Shown here: positions 12,037 through 20,458 of the stretch, in pieces
Position numbering within the stretch: position 1 is the first letter of the stretch
Layout of the letters: each line of letters starts with the position of its first letter
Assembly (NCBI GenBank): GCA_023954135.1
Contig: JAMLIN010000005.1
Coordinates: 107,877-171,876, forward strand
From: Burkholderiaceae bacterium
Lineage (GTDB): Bacteria > Pseudomonadota > Gammaproteobacteria > Burkholderiales > Burkholderiaceae_E
Length of the DNA: 64,000 nucleotides
Direction: 5' to 3'
The notes under the pieces: model-generated
Database searches by the model: none
Told to the model about the DNA's origin: nothing
Seen by the model: only the letters and a program-made list of their open reading frames with translations
Translations under genes and position numbers: made by a program

Positions 12037-13284
12037 ATGACCAGCGCTTTTCGAGATCGGCAATTCGTTGCTGCATGGCTGGCCGCCGCGCTGCCCGGGT
12101 TGATCTTCTTCCATCACCGGGTCCCGGTCTTCATCCTGCTGGCGTGGCTCGTTTTCCACGCGTGGAGCTGGAAGACACTGCGCCAGGAGCGCGACGGAAG
12201 GAGCGTCCTGCGCTCGCCCATCGCGCTCGGCTTCGCCACCAACACTGCCGTGCTGGCGGTCCTCTTCCTGATACATCGGGACAACTGGCATCCGCTGGAT
12301 CACTCCACCCGCCTGCTGCTGGCGCTTCCGGCGATGGCCGCGATCGTCATCCTCCGGCCTTCGTGCCGGCCGTACTTCACCGCGGCGGCTTTCGGAGGAA
12401 TCGTTGCCGGAGCGGTTGCCGTGTGGGAAGTGCTCATCACCGCAGGTGTTGCTCCCTCGGACCCGATTCTCGGGTTCTCCAACCGAAGCAAGTTCAGCTA
12501 TGTATCGGCCAGCGTGCTGATGCTGCTGTGCGCGGCGTCCTGCCTGCCCGGGGATGAACGCCCGGCCAGGCCGTGGCTGGTGCTCGGTATCGCCGGCGCG
12601 CTGGTTGCGATCGTGCTGGCCAATGCGAGAAGCATCTGGATCGCCACGGTGATACCGCTCACGATCTGGATGTGGAGCTCGCCGAGATTCTCGCTGGCGA
12701 GCCGGGTCCGGATAACGGGTGGCAGCGCACTGCTGATGGCGGCACTGGCCCTGACGCCGGGATCGCCGGTGAACGACCGGATCATGCTCGGCCTGCAACA
12801 GTACGAGCAGTATCGGCCCGGGCAGGCCATGTTCGACGATTCCATCGGCTCGAGGCTCGACATGCTGCAGGTCGGCCTGAGCATGTTTCGCGAGCATCCA
12901 TGGGTCGGCGTGGGCCCGGGACAGTTCACTGAGGAACTGGCGCCCTATGTCGACAGCGGCATGATCTCGGCGGATGCCCTGCGGGTCGGGAATCCCCACA
13001 ACGAGTATCTCTCCGCGCTTGCCACCGGCGGCGTGATCGGCCTGCTCGGGCTCATGGCCGTACTGGCTGGCCCGCTGCTTTACTTCGCCGGATCGATACG
13101 CCGGTCGGGAGCGTCGTCGCGTAGCGGCGCCTGCGGGCTTGCCGGCGTGCTCGTCGTCGGGCTCACGGCGATCTTCTCCGCCATGGATCCACTCTTTCAC
13201 GTGCATTTCTCGACCATCTACTACGCCCTGACGATCGCCATCCTGGGAGGTTTCGCCGACACGGCGAGGAGGGCGGCGGCGTGA
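12037..13284 (+). CDS. waaL: O-antigen ligase-like (WaaL/Wzy family) membrane protein
   Basis: A 415-residue polytopic membrane protein with about ten hydrophobic segments and a large periplasmic loop near residues 250-320. The loop contains GVGPGQF and then the motif NPHNEYLSALATGG, characteristic of the Wzy_C/O-antigen ligase family, where the His is important. WaaL joins O-antigen to the lipid A core at the periplasmic face; polymerases (Wzy) share the fold. Between msbA and a core glycosyltransferase, the ligase role is favoured but not proven. It overlaps the next gene by 4 bases (GTGA). Confidence 0.8.
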   Translation: MTSAFRDRQFVAAWLAAALPGLIFFHHRVPVFILLAWLVFHAWSWKTLRQERDGRSVLRSPIALGFATNTAVLAVLFLIHRDNWHPLDHSTRLLLALPAMAAIVILRPSCRPYFTAAAFGGIVAGAVAVWEVLITAGVAPSDPILGFSNRSKFSYVSASVLMLLCAASCLPGDERPARPWLVLGIAGALVAIVLANARSIWIATVIPLTIWMWSSPRFSLASRVRITGGSALLMAALALTPGSPVNDRIMLGLQQYEQYRPGQAMFDDSIGSRLDMLQVGLSMFREHPWVGVGPGQFTEELAPYVDSGMISADALRVGNPHNEYLSALATGGVIGLLGLMAVLAGPLLYFAGSIRRSGASSRSGACGLAGVLVVGLTAIFSAMDPLFHVHFSTIYYALTIAILGGFADTARRAAA

Positions 13285-14054
13285 GATCCTCGCCGCCGGG
13301 CCTGTCGGTGATCGTCATCACCCGGGACGAGGAGCGCCGCATCGGCAGTTGCCTGAGCTCGGTCGATTTCGCCGACGAGGTGGTGGTGGTCGATTCGGGC
13401 AGCACCGACCGGACGGTCGCGCTTGCCCGCGCCGCCGGCGCGCGCGTGACGGTGCGCGCGGACTGGGCCGGTTTCGGGATGCAGAAGAACCGCGCTCTCG
13501 ATCTCGCCACCGGCGACTGGGTCCTGTCGATCGACGCCGACGAGGAGGTGTCGCCCGAGCTCCGGGAATCGATCAGGGCCGCGCTTCGCGCGCCGCGCGC
13601 CGACGCCTACTGGCTGCGGCGCCGCTCCTGCTTCGCCGATCGGCCGATACGCTTCGGCGACTGGCATGGCGACCGGGTGTTGCGCCTGTTCCGCCGCGGC
13701 GCCGCCCGCTTCACCGACGATGTCGTCCATGAACGACTCGACCACGACGGGCCGGCTCCGGTGCTCGACGGGGTGCTGATGCACTTCACCGTCGATTCTC
13801 CCGCGGACGCCTTCGAGAAGGCGCGTCGCTATGCCGAAGCCGGTGCGCCGCGTGTCGCGGCCCGCGGCCGTGGCGGCCCGGTGTCGGCAGCCGTCCACGC
13901 CGGATGGACCTTCCTGCGTGGTTACGTGCTGCGCGCGGGCTTTCTCGACGGCCGCCACGGTTTCCTGATCGCCTGGTGCAATGCCTGGGGCACGTGGCAG
14001 CGCTATCGCATCGCTGGGCGGCTGCGCAGAGGCGAAATCTCGCGGAATCGCTGA
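13281..14054 (+). CDS. Family 2 glycosyltransferase, WaaE/KdtX-like (LPS core)
   Basis: A 257-residue GT-A glycosyltransferase with no membrane segment. It starts at GTG 13281, overlapping the stop of the waaL-like gene. The nucleotide-sugar fold is shown by LSVIVITRDEE (about residues 8-18), VVVVDSGSTDRT, the DxD-like SIDADEEVS, and HFTVDSPADAFEKARRYAE later. This pattern matches WaaE/KdtX enzymes that add glucose to the LPS inner core; the sugar and linkage here are inferred. It is the last gene of the msbA-waaL-glycosyltransferase operon. Confidence 0.83.
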   Translation: MRSSPPGLSVIVITRDEERRIGSCLSSVDFADEVVVVDSGSTDRTVALARAAGARVTVRADWAGFGMQKNRALDLATGDWVLSIDADEEVSPELRESIRAALRAPRADAYWLRRRSCFADRPIRFGDWHGDRVLRLFRRGAARFTDDVVHERLDHDGPAPVLDGVLMHFTVDSPADAFEKARRYAEAGAPRVAARGRGGPVSAAVHAGWTFLRGYVLRAGFLDGRHGFLIAWCNAWGTWQRYRIAGRLRRGEISRNR

Positions 14055-14146
14055 GGATCGGGTCATCATGGGCCATGATGGCCGGCTTTTGGCGTCTTCG
14101 GTCAGGCCGGCGTATCCTCTGGGGACTCGCTGACCCGGAGATTCCG

Positions 14147-14746
14147 ATGAGCACGACCGACGCGACCGAGCGCTATCCCCTGCCTGAACTCGACAGCCTG
14201 CCCGAGGACATCCGGGACATGTTGCTAGGGGTGCAGGAGAAGGCCGGCTTCGTGCCGAACGTGTTTCTCAAGCTCGCCCGGCGCCCGGCCGAGTTCCGTG
14301 CCTTCTTCGCCCTTCACGATGCCCTCATGCTGCGCGAGGAGAGCTCCCTCACCAAGGGCGAGCGCGAGATGATCGTGGTGGCCACCAGCGCCGCCAACCA
14401 GTGCCTCTACTGCGTGGTCGCCCATGGCGCGCTGCTGCGCATCTACGAGAAGAAGCCGCTGGTGGCCGACCAGGTCGCGACCAATTACCGCAAGGCCGAC
14501 ATCACGCCGCGCCAGCGGGCGATGCTCGATTTCGCGATGAAGGTGGCGACCGATTCGCCGGCGCTCGGCGACGCGGACTTCGAGGCCTTGCGGGCGCACG
14601 GCTTCGATGACGACGACGCCTGGGACATCGGCGCCATCGCCGCCTTCTTCGCGCTCTCGAACCGGATGGCGAATCTCTCGGGGATGATGCCCAACGCCGA
14701 GTTCTACCTGATGGGACGGGTGCCGAAGCAGCCGGCGTCGCGTTGA
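14147..14746 (+). CDS. AhpD-like peroxidase-related protein (carboxymuconolactone decarboxylase fold)
   Basis: A 199-residue cytoplasmic protein of the CMD/AhpD fold. The redox motif is CLYCVVAHG, giving Cys86, Cys89 and His93, with an upstream Glu in KGEREMIVV as in AhpD proton relays. Members are thought to act as alkylhydroperoxidases or thiol-disulphide proteins; the physiological partner is unknown. ATG 14147 is preceded by GGAG 6 bases upstream and gives the family N-terminus. The frame is open upstream, but that part overlaps the glycosyltransferase and is not coding. Confidence 0.8.
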   Translation: MSTTDATERYPLPELDSLPEDIRDMLLGVQEKAGFVPNVFLKLARRPAEFRAFFALHDALMLREESSLTKGEREMIVVATSAANQCLYCVVAHGALLRIYEKKPLVADQVATNYRKADITPRQRAMLDFAMKVATDSPALGDADFEALRAHGFDDDDAWDIGAIAAFFALSNRMANLSGMMPNAEFYLMGRVPKQPASR

Positions 14747-14858
14747 GCAGGTGCGCCGGGCGCCGGGGACTTGATCCCGGCGCCGGGAATTGTTCGAATC
14801 GGTATTTTCCGGCCGCGCCCGTTGCGCGGCCATCGTCAAAGCCTCACCGAAGGAACCC

Positions 14859-15320
14859 ATGACCGCATCGCAAGGAATGATCTTTCGCTCGATCGCTTTC
14901 GTCTTTCTGATGATCGTGCTGTTGCCGGCCGCGCGCGCCCAGGAGATGGTGAGCGTCGACCGCGACGAGATCAACATGCGGACCGGGCCGGGCACCGAGC
15001 ACAAGTCCATCTGGATGCTGAGCCGTGGCTATCCGCTGATGGTCATCGGCCGCAAGGGCGACTGGCTCAACGTGCGAGACTTCGAGTCCGACGAGGGCTG
15101 GGTCTTCGGCCCGATGACGGCGCGCAAGCCGCACATGGTGGTCAAGTCCGGTGGCCCGGTGAACCTGCGCAGCGGCCCCGGCACCAACACGAAGGTCGTC
15201 GGCTCGGTCAATCGCGGCGATGTGCTGCGCACCCTCGATCAGCGTCAGGGCTGGGCCCGGGTCGAGACGCAGGCCGGTGTCACGGGCTGGGTGCTGCGCA
15301 GCCTGTTGTGGGGCTACTGA
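14859..15320 (+). CDS. Exported protein with two bacterial SH3 domains
   Basis: A 153-residue protein. A hydrophobic segment (FVFLMIVLLPAARA) ends in an AxA-type signal peptidase site, predicting export to the periplasm. The mature part has two SH3_3/SH3b repeats: EINMRTGPGTEHKSIW...GWVFG (about residues 38-85) and VNLRSGPGTNTKVVG...GWVLR (about 100-148). Such domains bind peptidoglycan or proteins. The ATG at 14859 follows AAGGA; an upstream ATG would break the signal peptide. The next gene begins 35 bases downstream. Confidence 0.8.
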   Translation: MTASQGMIFRSIAFVFLMIVLLPAARAQEMVSVDRDEINMRTGPGTEHKSIWMLSRGYPLMVIGRKGDWLNVRDFESDEGWVFGPMTARKPHMVVKSGGPVNLRSGPGTNTKVVGSVNRGDVLRTLDQRQGWARVETQAGVTGWVLRSLLWGY

Positions 15321-15354
15321 ACAGCGTGCCCGCGGTGCCGGCGAGATTCGTCCG

Positions 15355-15978
15355 ATGCCCCTGAACGACACGGCTCGCGCGGAGATCGCGCGGTTGTGCG
15401 CCGCGTTCGAGCGCACCACGATCGCCTGGTCCGGTGATCGAGAACCCCGCCATGCCGCGGTCGCGATCGCCATCACGGACGCCGAGGACGGCTCGCCGGC
15501 GTTCGTGCTGACCCGGCGAGTGTCGAAGCTGCGCGCCCATGCCGGCCAGTGGGCCCTGCCGGGCGGGCGGATCGACGCCGGGGAAACGGTGATCGATGCG
15601 GTGCTGCGCGAGCTCGACGAGGAAGTCGGCCTCGCACGCGGTGCGAGCGACGTGATGGCGGTGCTGGACGATTATCCGACCCGTTCGGGCTACCTCATCA
15701 CGCCCGTGGTCGTCTGGGGCGGCGATGCCGCTCGGCTGCGGCCCAATCCCGACGAGGTCGCCTCGGTGCATCGGGTGCCGCTGGCCACCATCTCGGCGAG
15801 CGACGCGGTCGATTTCACCCGCATCCCGGAGAGCGAGCGGCCGGTCGTCCGCCTGCGCATGGGCAAGCGCTTCATCCATGCGCCCACCGCGGCTGTCCTC
15901 TACCAGTTTCGCGAGGTGCTCGCGGGGCGCTGCACCCGCGTTGACAATCTGGAACAGCCCGTCTTCGCCTGGCGCTAG
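15355..15978 (+). CDS. NUDIX hydrolase, CoA pyrophosphatase-like
   Basis: A 207-residue NUDIX hydrolase. The Nudix box spans residues 71-93 and fits GX5EX7REUXEEXGU exactly (G-RIDAG-E...RELDEEVGL). The preceding region with LTRRVSKLRAHAGQWALPGG resembles NudL/YeaB-type enzymes that split CoA or related nucleotide diphosphates, but substrates cannot be fixed from sequence. Mg2+ would be bound by the box glutamates. It converges on the nitrile hydratase operon with an 18-base gap. Confidence 0.83.
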   Translation: MPLNDTARAEIARLCAAFERTTIAWSGDREPRHAAVAIAITDAEDGSPAFVLTRRVSKLRAHAGQWALPGGRIDAGETVIDAVLRELDEEVGLARGASDVMAVLDDYPTRSGYLITPVVVWGGDAARLRPNPDEVASVHRVPLATISASDAVDFTRIPESERPVVRLRMGKRFIHAPTAAVLYQFREVLAGRCTRVDNLEQPVFAWR

Positions 15979-15996
15979 ATTACGGCCGCGGGCAGG

Positions 15997-16377
15997 TCAG
16001 GAAACCAGTCCGGCGAGGGTGGAGGGATGGATCTCGATCGGACGGCCGTGCGGAGTGCGCGCGGCGGCTTCCGCCCAGGCGCCGCGCAGGCCGGCCAGCG
16101 CGCTCTCGGTACCGAGGCCCTTTTGCCGCACCAGTTGCTCGAGCGCGTCGAGCCAGTGGAAGTAGTAGGTATCGCCGAGGTCGGCGTCGCCCGCCGCCTG
16201 CGCGCGGCGGATCGCCCCGGACAGGGCCTGCGCCCATTCGGCCCACTCGAACGCGCCGCGGGCATGGAGATGGACGGCCATCGCGAAGGCCTGCGCCTGC
16301 CACGGCTCGGCGAACACCGGTCCGTCCTCGTCGGCGGGAAGCAGCGGCAGGTCGCACCAGGCTTTGTCGGCCGTCAT
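15997..16377 (-). CDS. Nitrile hydratase activator / cobalt-loading accessory protein
   Basis: A 126-residue protein resembling the P14K/NhlE-type accessory proteins of nitrile hydratases, which share the fold of the beta-subunit N-terminus. Visible are FAEPWQAQAFAMAVHLHARGAFEW and YYFHWLDALEQLV, both paralleling the beta subunit upstream (HASWEPMAMAITVAL, YYQIWLDALETQL). In Co-type enzymes this protein delivers cobalt by exchanging subunits with the alpha chain. It is third in the operon; its start overlaps the beta stop by 4 bases. Confidence 0.85.
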   Translation of the reverse strand: MTADKAWCDLPLLPADEDGPVFAEPWQAQAFAMAVHLHARGAFEWAEWAQALSGAIRRAQAAGDADLGDTYYFHWLDALEQLVRQKGLGTESALAGLRGAWAEAAARTPHGRPIEIHPSTLAGLVS

Positions 16378-17066
16378 TGCGGGCTCACCGGTTCGAGGTA
16401 GGGCTCCCAGGCGTCGATCGAAACCGTCGTGCCGGGCTCGGCATCATCGCCCCAGAGTTCCCGCCCGTCGAACTCGACGGTGTACAGCCACTGCGGATCC
16501 TCGGCATAGGGTGGCGCCTCGCCGGTGGCGTGGACGTCCGGATAGACATGGGCTCCGTGCACCAGGCGGACCACGCCGACCTTGCCGCGCGAATAGACCG
16601 GCAAGCGGGTATGGCCGGTCGGCATTGCCGCGCTGGTGCGCACCCGGTCGCCGGGCGAGAAGCGCGCCGGGGCCGTGGCCGGCCTTTCGGTAGGCGCGCC
16701 GCGGGCGAGCGTGGCGGCGACATCGGCGGCGGCGAGCTTGCGCGGCAGCGTCACGGGCGGGATGCGCATCTCGCCGGTGGCGAGTTCCTCGGTGGTCGCC
16801 ATCCCGTAGCGCAGCAACTGGGTCTCGAGCGCGTCGAGCCAGATCTGGTAGTAGGTGTTCGCCCGGTAGCGCTCGACCGGCAGGGATTCGCGGGCGGAAC
16901 GCGAATGATCGATGGTCCAGCGGCCGCTCGCGCCCAGCGCGACGGTGATCGCCATGGCCATCGGTTCCCAGCTCGCATGGAAGAGCGGTTCGTCGGCTTC
17001 GGGCTCGACGCGGCCGAAGCCGGGCAGGCCACCGAGGTCGGCCGAGGTTCGCCAGATGCCGGTCAT
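16374..17066 (-). CDS. nthB: Nitrile hydratase beta subunit
   Basis: A 230-residue subunit of nitrile hydratase, which hydrates nitriles to amides. The N-terminus (DLGGLPGFGRV) and HASWEPMAMAITVAL are typical, as is the C-terminal SH3-like half with FSPGDRVR and VYSRGKVG...HGAHVYPD. The beta chain builds the active-site pocket with alpha and helps cobalt insertion with the activator. The full beta length argues against thiocyanate hydrolase, where this region is split between two genes. It starts one base after the alpha stop. Confidence 0.9.
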   Translation of the reverse strand: MTGIWRTSADLGGLPGFGRVEPEADEPLFHASWEPMAMAITVALGASGRWTIDHSRSARESLPVERYRANTYYQIWLDALETQLLRYGMATTEELATGEMRIPPVTLPRKLAAADVAATLARGAPTERPATAPARFSPGDRVRTSAAMPTGHTRLPVYSRGKVGVVRLVHGAHVYPDVHATGEAPPYAEDPQWLYTVEFDGRELWGDDAEPGTTVSIDAWEPYLEPVSPQ

Positions 17067-17067
17067 G

Positions 17068-17715
17068 TCAGGCTTCCTCCAGTGCGTCGGGCGAGGTGGC
17101 CAGGCCGGTGCCGATCATCGCGTCGCGGTTCACCAGCGTGGCCAGCCGCTCGGCGCTCCAGCCCTCGGTGTCGGCCGGGCGCATCGGCAGGACCAGGTAG
17201 CGAGTCTCCGCCGTGGAATCCCAGACGCGGATACGGGTCGATTCGGGCAGCTCGACGCCGAACTCGGCGAGCACCGCGCGCGGCTCGCGCACGACCCGGG
17301 AACGATAGGGCGCGGACTTGTACCAGACCGGCGGCAGCCCGAGCACCGACCAGGGATAGCAGGAGCACAGGGTGCAGACCACCATGTTGTGCGTCTCGGG
17401 CGTGTTCTCGATCACCGTCATGTGCTCGCCCTGGCGCCCACTGTAGCCCATCGAGGCGATCGCGGCGGTGGCGTCGCGCCGCAGCCAGTCAAGGAACTCG
17501 GGGTCGGTCCAGGCGCGGGCAACCACGGCCGCTCCGTTGTGCGGCCCGACGCGGGTCTCGTAGGTCTCGACGATGCGATCGAGAGCTTCCGGATCGATGT
17601 AGCCCTTCGCGGTCAGCAGCGATTGCAATGCGCGCACCCGCAAGTCCATCGGCGAGAGTTCCGAGCCATGATCGTGGTCGTGGTGATGATGGTGGTCGTC
17701 GTCGTGTCCCGACAT
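17068..17715 (-). CDS. nthA: Nitrile hydratase alpha subunit, cobalt type, His-rich N-terminus
   Basis: A 215-residue metal-binding subunit. The active-site motif VCTLCSCY places the ligands at Cys114, Cys117, Ser118 and Cys119; Thr at the second position after the first Cys and Tyr after the last mark the cobalt rather than the iron class (CSLCSCT). The first 16 residues hold eight His and five Asp, a likely metal-binding tail. ATG 17715 has AGGAG 8 bases upstream. It is first in an alpha-beta-activator operon. No amidase to process the amide product is seen in this window. Confidence 0.92.
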   Translation of the reverse strand: MSGHDDDHHHHHDHDHGSELSPMDLRVRALQSLLTAKGYIDPEALDRIVETYETRVGPHNGAAVVARAWTDPEFLDWLRRDATAAIASMGYSGRQGEHMTVIENTPETHNMVVCTLCSCYPWSVLGLPPVWYKSAPYRSRVVREPRAVLAEFGVELPESTRIRVWDSTAETRYLVLPMRPADTEGWSAERLATLVNRDAMIGTGLATSPDALEEA

Positions 17716-17890
17716 CCTGTCCGCTCCTCGTGGATCCTCGGCTTCAAGGCTATCACTGCCGGGGCGAGGACGCGAGCCGCGAACCGGTTCATCCTGGCCC
17801 GGCCGCGGGGCATGCCCACATCCGGGGCCGATCTGGTGCAACATTCGTCCTGAGCCCGGCCTGCGGGGCGCGAACGGACAGGAGACAGAC

Positions 17891-18664
17891 ATGGAACTCG
17901 GACTTGCCGGCAAGGTCGCGATCGTCACCGGGGCCAGCCAGGGGATCGGCCTTGCCACGGCGCAGCGGCTTGCCGCCGAGGGCGCCAGGGTGGCGCTCTG
18001 TGCCCGCGGCCAGGAGGGGCTCGACCGCGCGGTGGCCGCGATCCGCGATGCCGGCGGCGAGGCACTGCCGGTCGTGGCCGATGTCGGCCGCTCCGAGGAC
18101 CTCGACCGCCTGGTGGGCGCGACCGTGCATGCCTTCGGCGGAATCGACATCCTCGTCAACAACGCGGGCACCTCCGCCACCGGCAAGTTCGAATCGGTCA
18201 GCGATGCCGCTTGGCAGGCGGACTTCGACCTGAAGCTCTTCGCCGCGATCCGGCTCATCCGCCTGGTGGTGCCGCAGATGCGCGCACGAGGCACCGGACG
18301 GGTCATCAACGTCACGAACATCGGGGCCAAGGCGCCGGCGGCGCGCAGCATGCCGACGACGGTCACCCGTGCCGCCGGCCAGGCGATGACCAAGGCGCTC
18401 TCGAAGGAGCTCGCGCCCGACGGCATCCTGGTCAACACGGTGTGCATCGGCCTGGTGCGGGCCGGCCAGCACGAGGGCCATGCGAAGCGCGCCGGCCTCG
18501 CGCTCGAGGACTACTACACGAAGGTCGCCGGCGGGATTCCGCTGGGCCGTGTCGGCCGCGCCGAGGAAGCCGCCAACGTGATCGCCTTCCTGGCGTCGGA
18601 AGCCGCCAGCTTCGTCACCGGCTCGAGCATCAACATCGACGGGGGGCAGTCGGTGGTGTTCTAG
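17891..18664 (+). CDS. SDR-family protein with a degenerate catalytic triad
   Basis: A 257-residue short-chain dehydrogenase/reductase homologue. The cofactor loop TGASQGIG (13-20), NNAG (90-93) and C-terminal SSINIDGG are intact, so a nucleotide is probably bound. The catalytic positions are not: the usual Ser is Asn143, and the YxxxK pair aligns with Thr156 and Arg160 ([14 protein letters not shown]). Either it has another mechanism, or it has a binding or regulatory role. It is divergent from the nitrile hydratase operon (about 175 bases apart) and converges on vapC. Confidence 0.82.
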   Translation: MELGLAGKVAIVTGASQGIGLATAQRLAAEGARVALCARGQEGLDRAVAAIRDAGGEALPVVADVGRSEDLDRLVGATVHAFGGIDILVNNAGTSATGKFESVSDAAWQADFDLKLFAAIRLIRLVVPQMRARGTGRVINVTNIGAKAPAARSMPTTVTRAAGQAMTKALSKELAPDGILVNTVCIGLVRAGQHEGHAKRAGLALEDYYTKVAGGIPLGRVGRAEEAANVIAFLASEAASFVTGSSINIDGGQSVVF

Positions 18665-18688
18665 AGTGAAACGACCCCCGAAAGGGCT

Positions 18689-18721
18689 ATCAGTGGCTTC
18701 GGGTGGCCGGGCGCCACTGAT
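18689..18721. terminator. Hairpin between convergent SDR and vapC genes
   Basis: A 9-bp inverted repeat, ATCAGTGGC (18689-18697) and GCCACTGAT (18713-18721), has a 15-base loop. It lies just after the SDR stop codon and before the vapC stop, and could terminate from either side. No clear U-tract is present. Confidence 0.4.
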
Positions 18722-18740
18722 GGCCGACAGTCTGTGAAGC

Positions 18741-19142
18741 TCAGTCCCGTTCGATCAACTCGACACGAGCCGTCGTCCTCACGCCGCGAGCAAGGCGACC
18801 GTCGCAGGTCAGCAAGACGGCGTCGAGTGCCTCGGCTAGGGCGACATAGACCGCGTCGTACGCCGTCACGTTGCGGCGCAGTGCCCAGACGCGCTCGAGC
18901 AGCGGCTCATGGGCGTGCCGCTGGAGATCGAGCGCCCGGAAATCCGCCAGCGCCGTGGCGGCGACGCCGTCAGCGATATCGCCATCCGCGGCGTAGCGCC
19001 GCAGCACCTGCGCTATCTCGACGTCCGCCAGGTGCGGGATGTGCAGACTCACCGCCGGATCGGAAATGCGCGCGGCCACCCGATGCCCTGGCGCCGAGCC
19101 GAGGATCAACTCGACGAGTGCGGATGCGTCGAGAGCGATCAC
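18741..19142 (-). CDS. vapC: VapC-like PIN-domain toxin
   Basis: A 133-residue PIN-domain ribonuclease, the toxin of a type II toxin-antitoxin system. The conserved acidic residues that would hold Mg2+ are present: Asp5 (ALDASALVEL), Glu42 (ADVEIAQV), Asp96 (AYDAVYVALA) and Asp114 (TCDGRLA). PIN toxins cleave tRNA or rRNA; the target is unknown. Its start overlaps the antitoxin stop by 4 bases, the usual coupled arrangement. The acidic set looks complete, so the toxin is probably active. Confidence 0.88.
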   Translation of the reverse strand: MIALDASALVELILGSAPGHRVAARISDPAVSLHIPHLADVEIAQVLRRYAADGDIADGVAATALADFRALDLQRHAHEPLLERVWALRRNVTAYDAVYVALAEALDAVLLTCDGRLARGVRTTARVELIERD

Positions 19143-19372
19143 CTTTCTTCACGCTCGGCCCGCAGGACATCGGCCGCGCTGCGCGACAGCCTGCGGACAG
19201 GCTGCGCCCGCAAGCGCGCGAGCACCTCGTCGCGGGTCGGTTGCGCGAGTGCCTTGCCCACTTCACGCAGGACATAGTCGGACATCGACATCCCCTCGAT
19301 GGCCGCGCGGGCCTTCAGCCGGCGGTGGAAGTCGGCCGGGACGTTGCGGATCTGAATCATCGTCGTCGACAT
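19139..19372 (-). CDS. vapB: VapB/FitA-like ribbon-helix-helix antitoxin
   Basis: A 77-residue antitoxin. The N-terminal part, MIQIRNVPADFHRRLKARAA, fits a ribbon-helix-helix DNA-binding fold, with MSMSDYVLREV as the second helix. The C-terminal Arg-rich part would wrap the PIN toxin. ATG 19372 or the in-frame ATG 19360 could start it; neither has a strong Shine-Dalgarno, and the start codon lies inside an AT-rich inverted repeat. It probably represses its own promoter together with VapC. Confidence 0.85.
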   Translation of the reverse strand: MSTTMIQIRNVPADFHRRLKARAAIEGMSMSDYVLREVGKALAQPTRDEVLARLRAQPVRRLSRSAADVLRAEREER

Positions 19373-19403
19373 GAAAAGAGTATGTTTTCATCTATTTTTC
19401 ATG
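19370..19403 (-). promoter_or_regulatory. Candidate VapBC operator/promoter
   Basis: CATGAAAA (19370-19377) and TTTTCATG (19396-19403) form a perfect 8-bp inverted repeat, and a further TTTTCAT at 19385-19391 pairs with the first arm. This is one of the few AT-rich stretches in the window and overlaps the antitoxin start codon, as expected for an autoregulated toxin-antitoxin operator. The role is inferred. Confidence 0.5.
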
Positions 19404-19416
19404 TCAATCGGCAGCT

Positions 19417-20433
19417 TCACTCCGGTGGTATCGAGTGGCGGGCCCGCGACTCGCGCCGCGCGATCCAGACCGTCGAAGCGAGGATGATCGAGCCTCCGAG
19501 GAGGGTCGAGAGCGCCGGCACGTCGGCGAAGACGAGGAAGCCCAGCACCGAAGCCCAGACCAGGTCGAGAAAGCGCACCGGCTGGGTCGCGGAGATGTCG
19601 GCGCAGGCGAACGATCGCGTCAGGCAGTAGTGTCCCGCGCTGCCCAGCACGCCGCTGACCGCGAACCAGGCCCATTGCGCCGGGCTCGGATCGGTCCAGC
19701 TCATGAGCGCGAGCGGCAGCGAGAACGCCGCCACCACGATCGACTGCCAGACCACGATCACCGCCGGGCTGTCGCGCCGGGTGAGTGCCTTGGTGATCAG
19801 GAAGGAGCCGGCAAAGAGCGGAGCGGAGCCGAGCATCACCAGGGCGTACCAGAGGTCGCCGCCGGCGAGCCTGGGGCCGACCACGACGAGCACGCCGCCG
19901 AATCCGAGGATGGCGGCGAACCAGCGCGCCGGCACCATCTTCTCGCGAAAGAAGATGGCGGCGCCGAGCATGATGAAGATCGGCGTGGTGAAGCCGATCG
20001 CGGTCATGTAGGCGAGCGAGAGGTGGGGCAGCGCGGTGAACCACAGCATCAGCCCGGAGGTATGGATGACGCCGCGCCAGAGTTGCCCCGCGATGCCGTT
20101 GGGCCGGTACCTGATCAAGCCCTGGCGCAGGATGATCGGGAGCATCACGATGAGCCCGAAGAGATAGCGCAGGAACTGCGCCTGCATCGGGTCGAGCTCG
20201 GTCGTCATGACCCGCAGGATGGCGTTGAGCAGGGCGAAGGTGATGCCGGCCGCGACGCTCCAGAGCATGCCGCGTATCACCGGGTCGAGCCCCTCGGCGC
20301 GCCGGCGCAGCTCGAGGACGCGCGCGCGCAGCTTGCGGCCGCGCTTGCGCAAGGCGTGACCGCGCTGGTGCAGGGTGATGCCGAGCTTGCGCAGGGTCTG
20401 TGTCCGCTTGCCGTCAGGGCGCCGGCGAATCAT
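19417..20433 (-). CDS. DMT-superfamily (EamA) transporter with basic N-terminal extension
   Basis: A 338-residue inner-membrane protein with about ten membrane segments after a strongly basic N-terminal extension of about 50 residues (many Arg/Lys, possibly amphipathic). The EamA pattern is clear: GITFALLNAILR in the first helix, LRYLFGLIVMLP, then FTTPIFIMLGAAIFFREK ending the first repeat and RFLDLVWASVLGFLVFAD in the second. The substrate is unknown. A shorter start near the GMLWSVAAG region is possible if the extension is not translated. It lies between rng and the toxin-antitoxin pair, all on the minus strand. Confidence 0.8.
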   Translation of the reverse strand: MIRRRPDGKRTQTLRKLGITLHQRGHALRKRGRKLRARVLELRRRAEGLDPVIRGMLWSVAAGITFALLNAILRVMTTELDPMQAQFLRYLFGLIVMLPIILRQGLIRYRPNGIAGQLWRGVIHTSGLMLWFTALPHLSLAYMTAIGFTTPIFIMLGAAIFFREKMVPARWFAAILGFGGVLVVVGPRLAGGDLWYALVMLGSAPLFAGSFLITKALTRRDSPAVIVVWQSIVVAAFSLPLALMSWTDPSPAQWAWFAVSGVLGSAGHYCLTRSFACADISATQPVRFLDLVWASVLGFLVFADVPALSTLLGGSIILASTVWIARRESRARHSIPPE

Positions 20434-20458
20434 CGGTTCATCGCGTCGTGCACTGCGC

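Noticed and set aside
15997..17715. Thiocyanate hydrolase instead of nitrile hydratase
   Set aside because: The metal motif is shared, but here the beta chain is full length (230 residues) and followed by an activator, as in nitrile hydratase; thiocyanate hydrolase splits the beta-like part into two genes.
17667..17715. His-rich N-terminus as an artificial tag
   Set aside because: The stretch mixes His and Asp irregularly and sits in a natural operon with its own ribosome site, so an engineered tag is unlikely.
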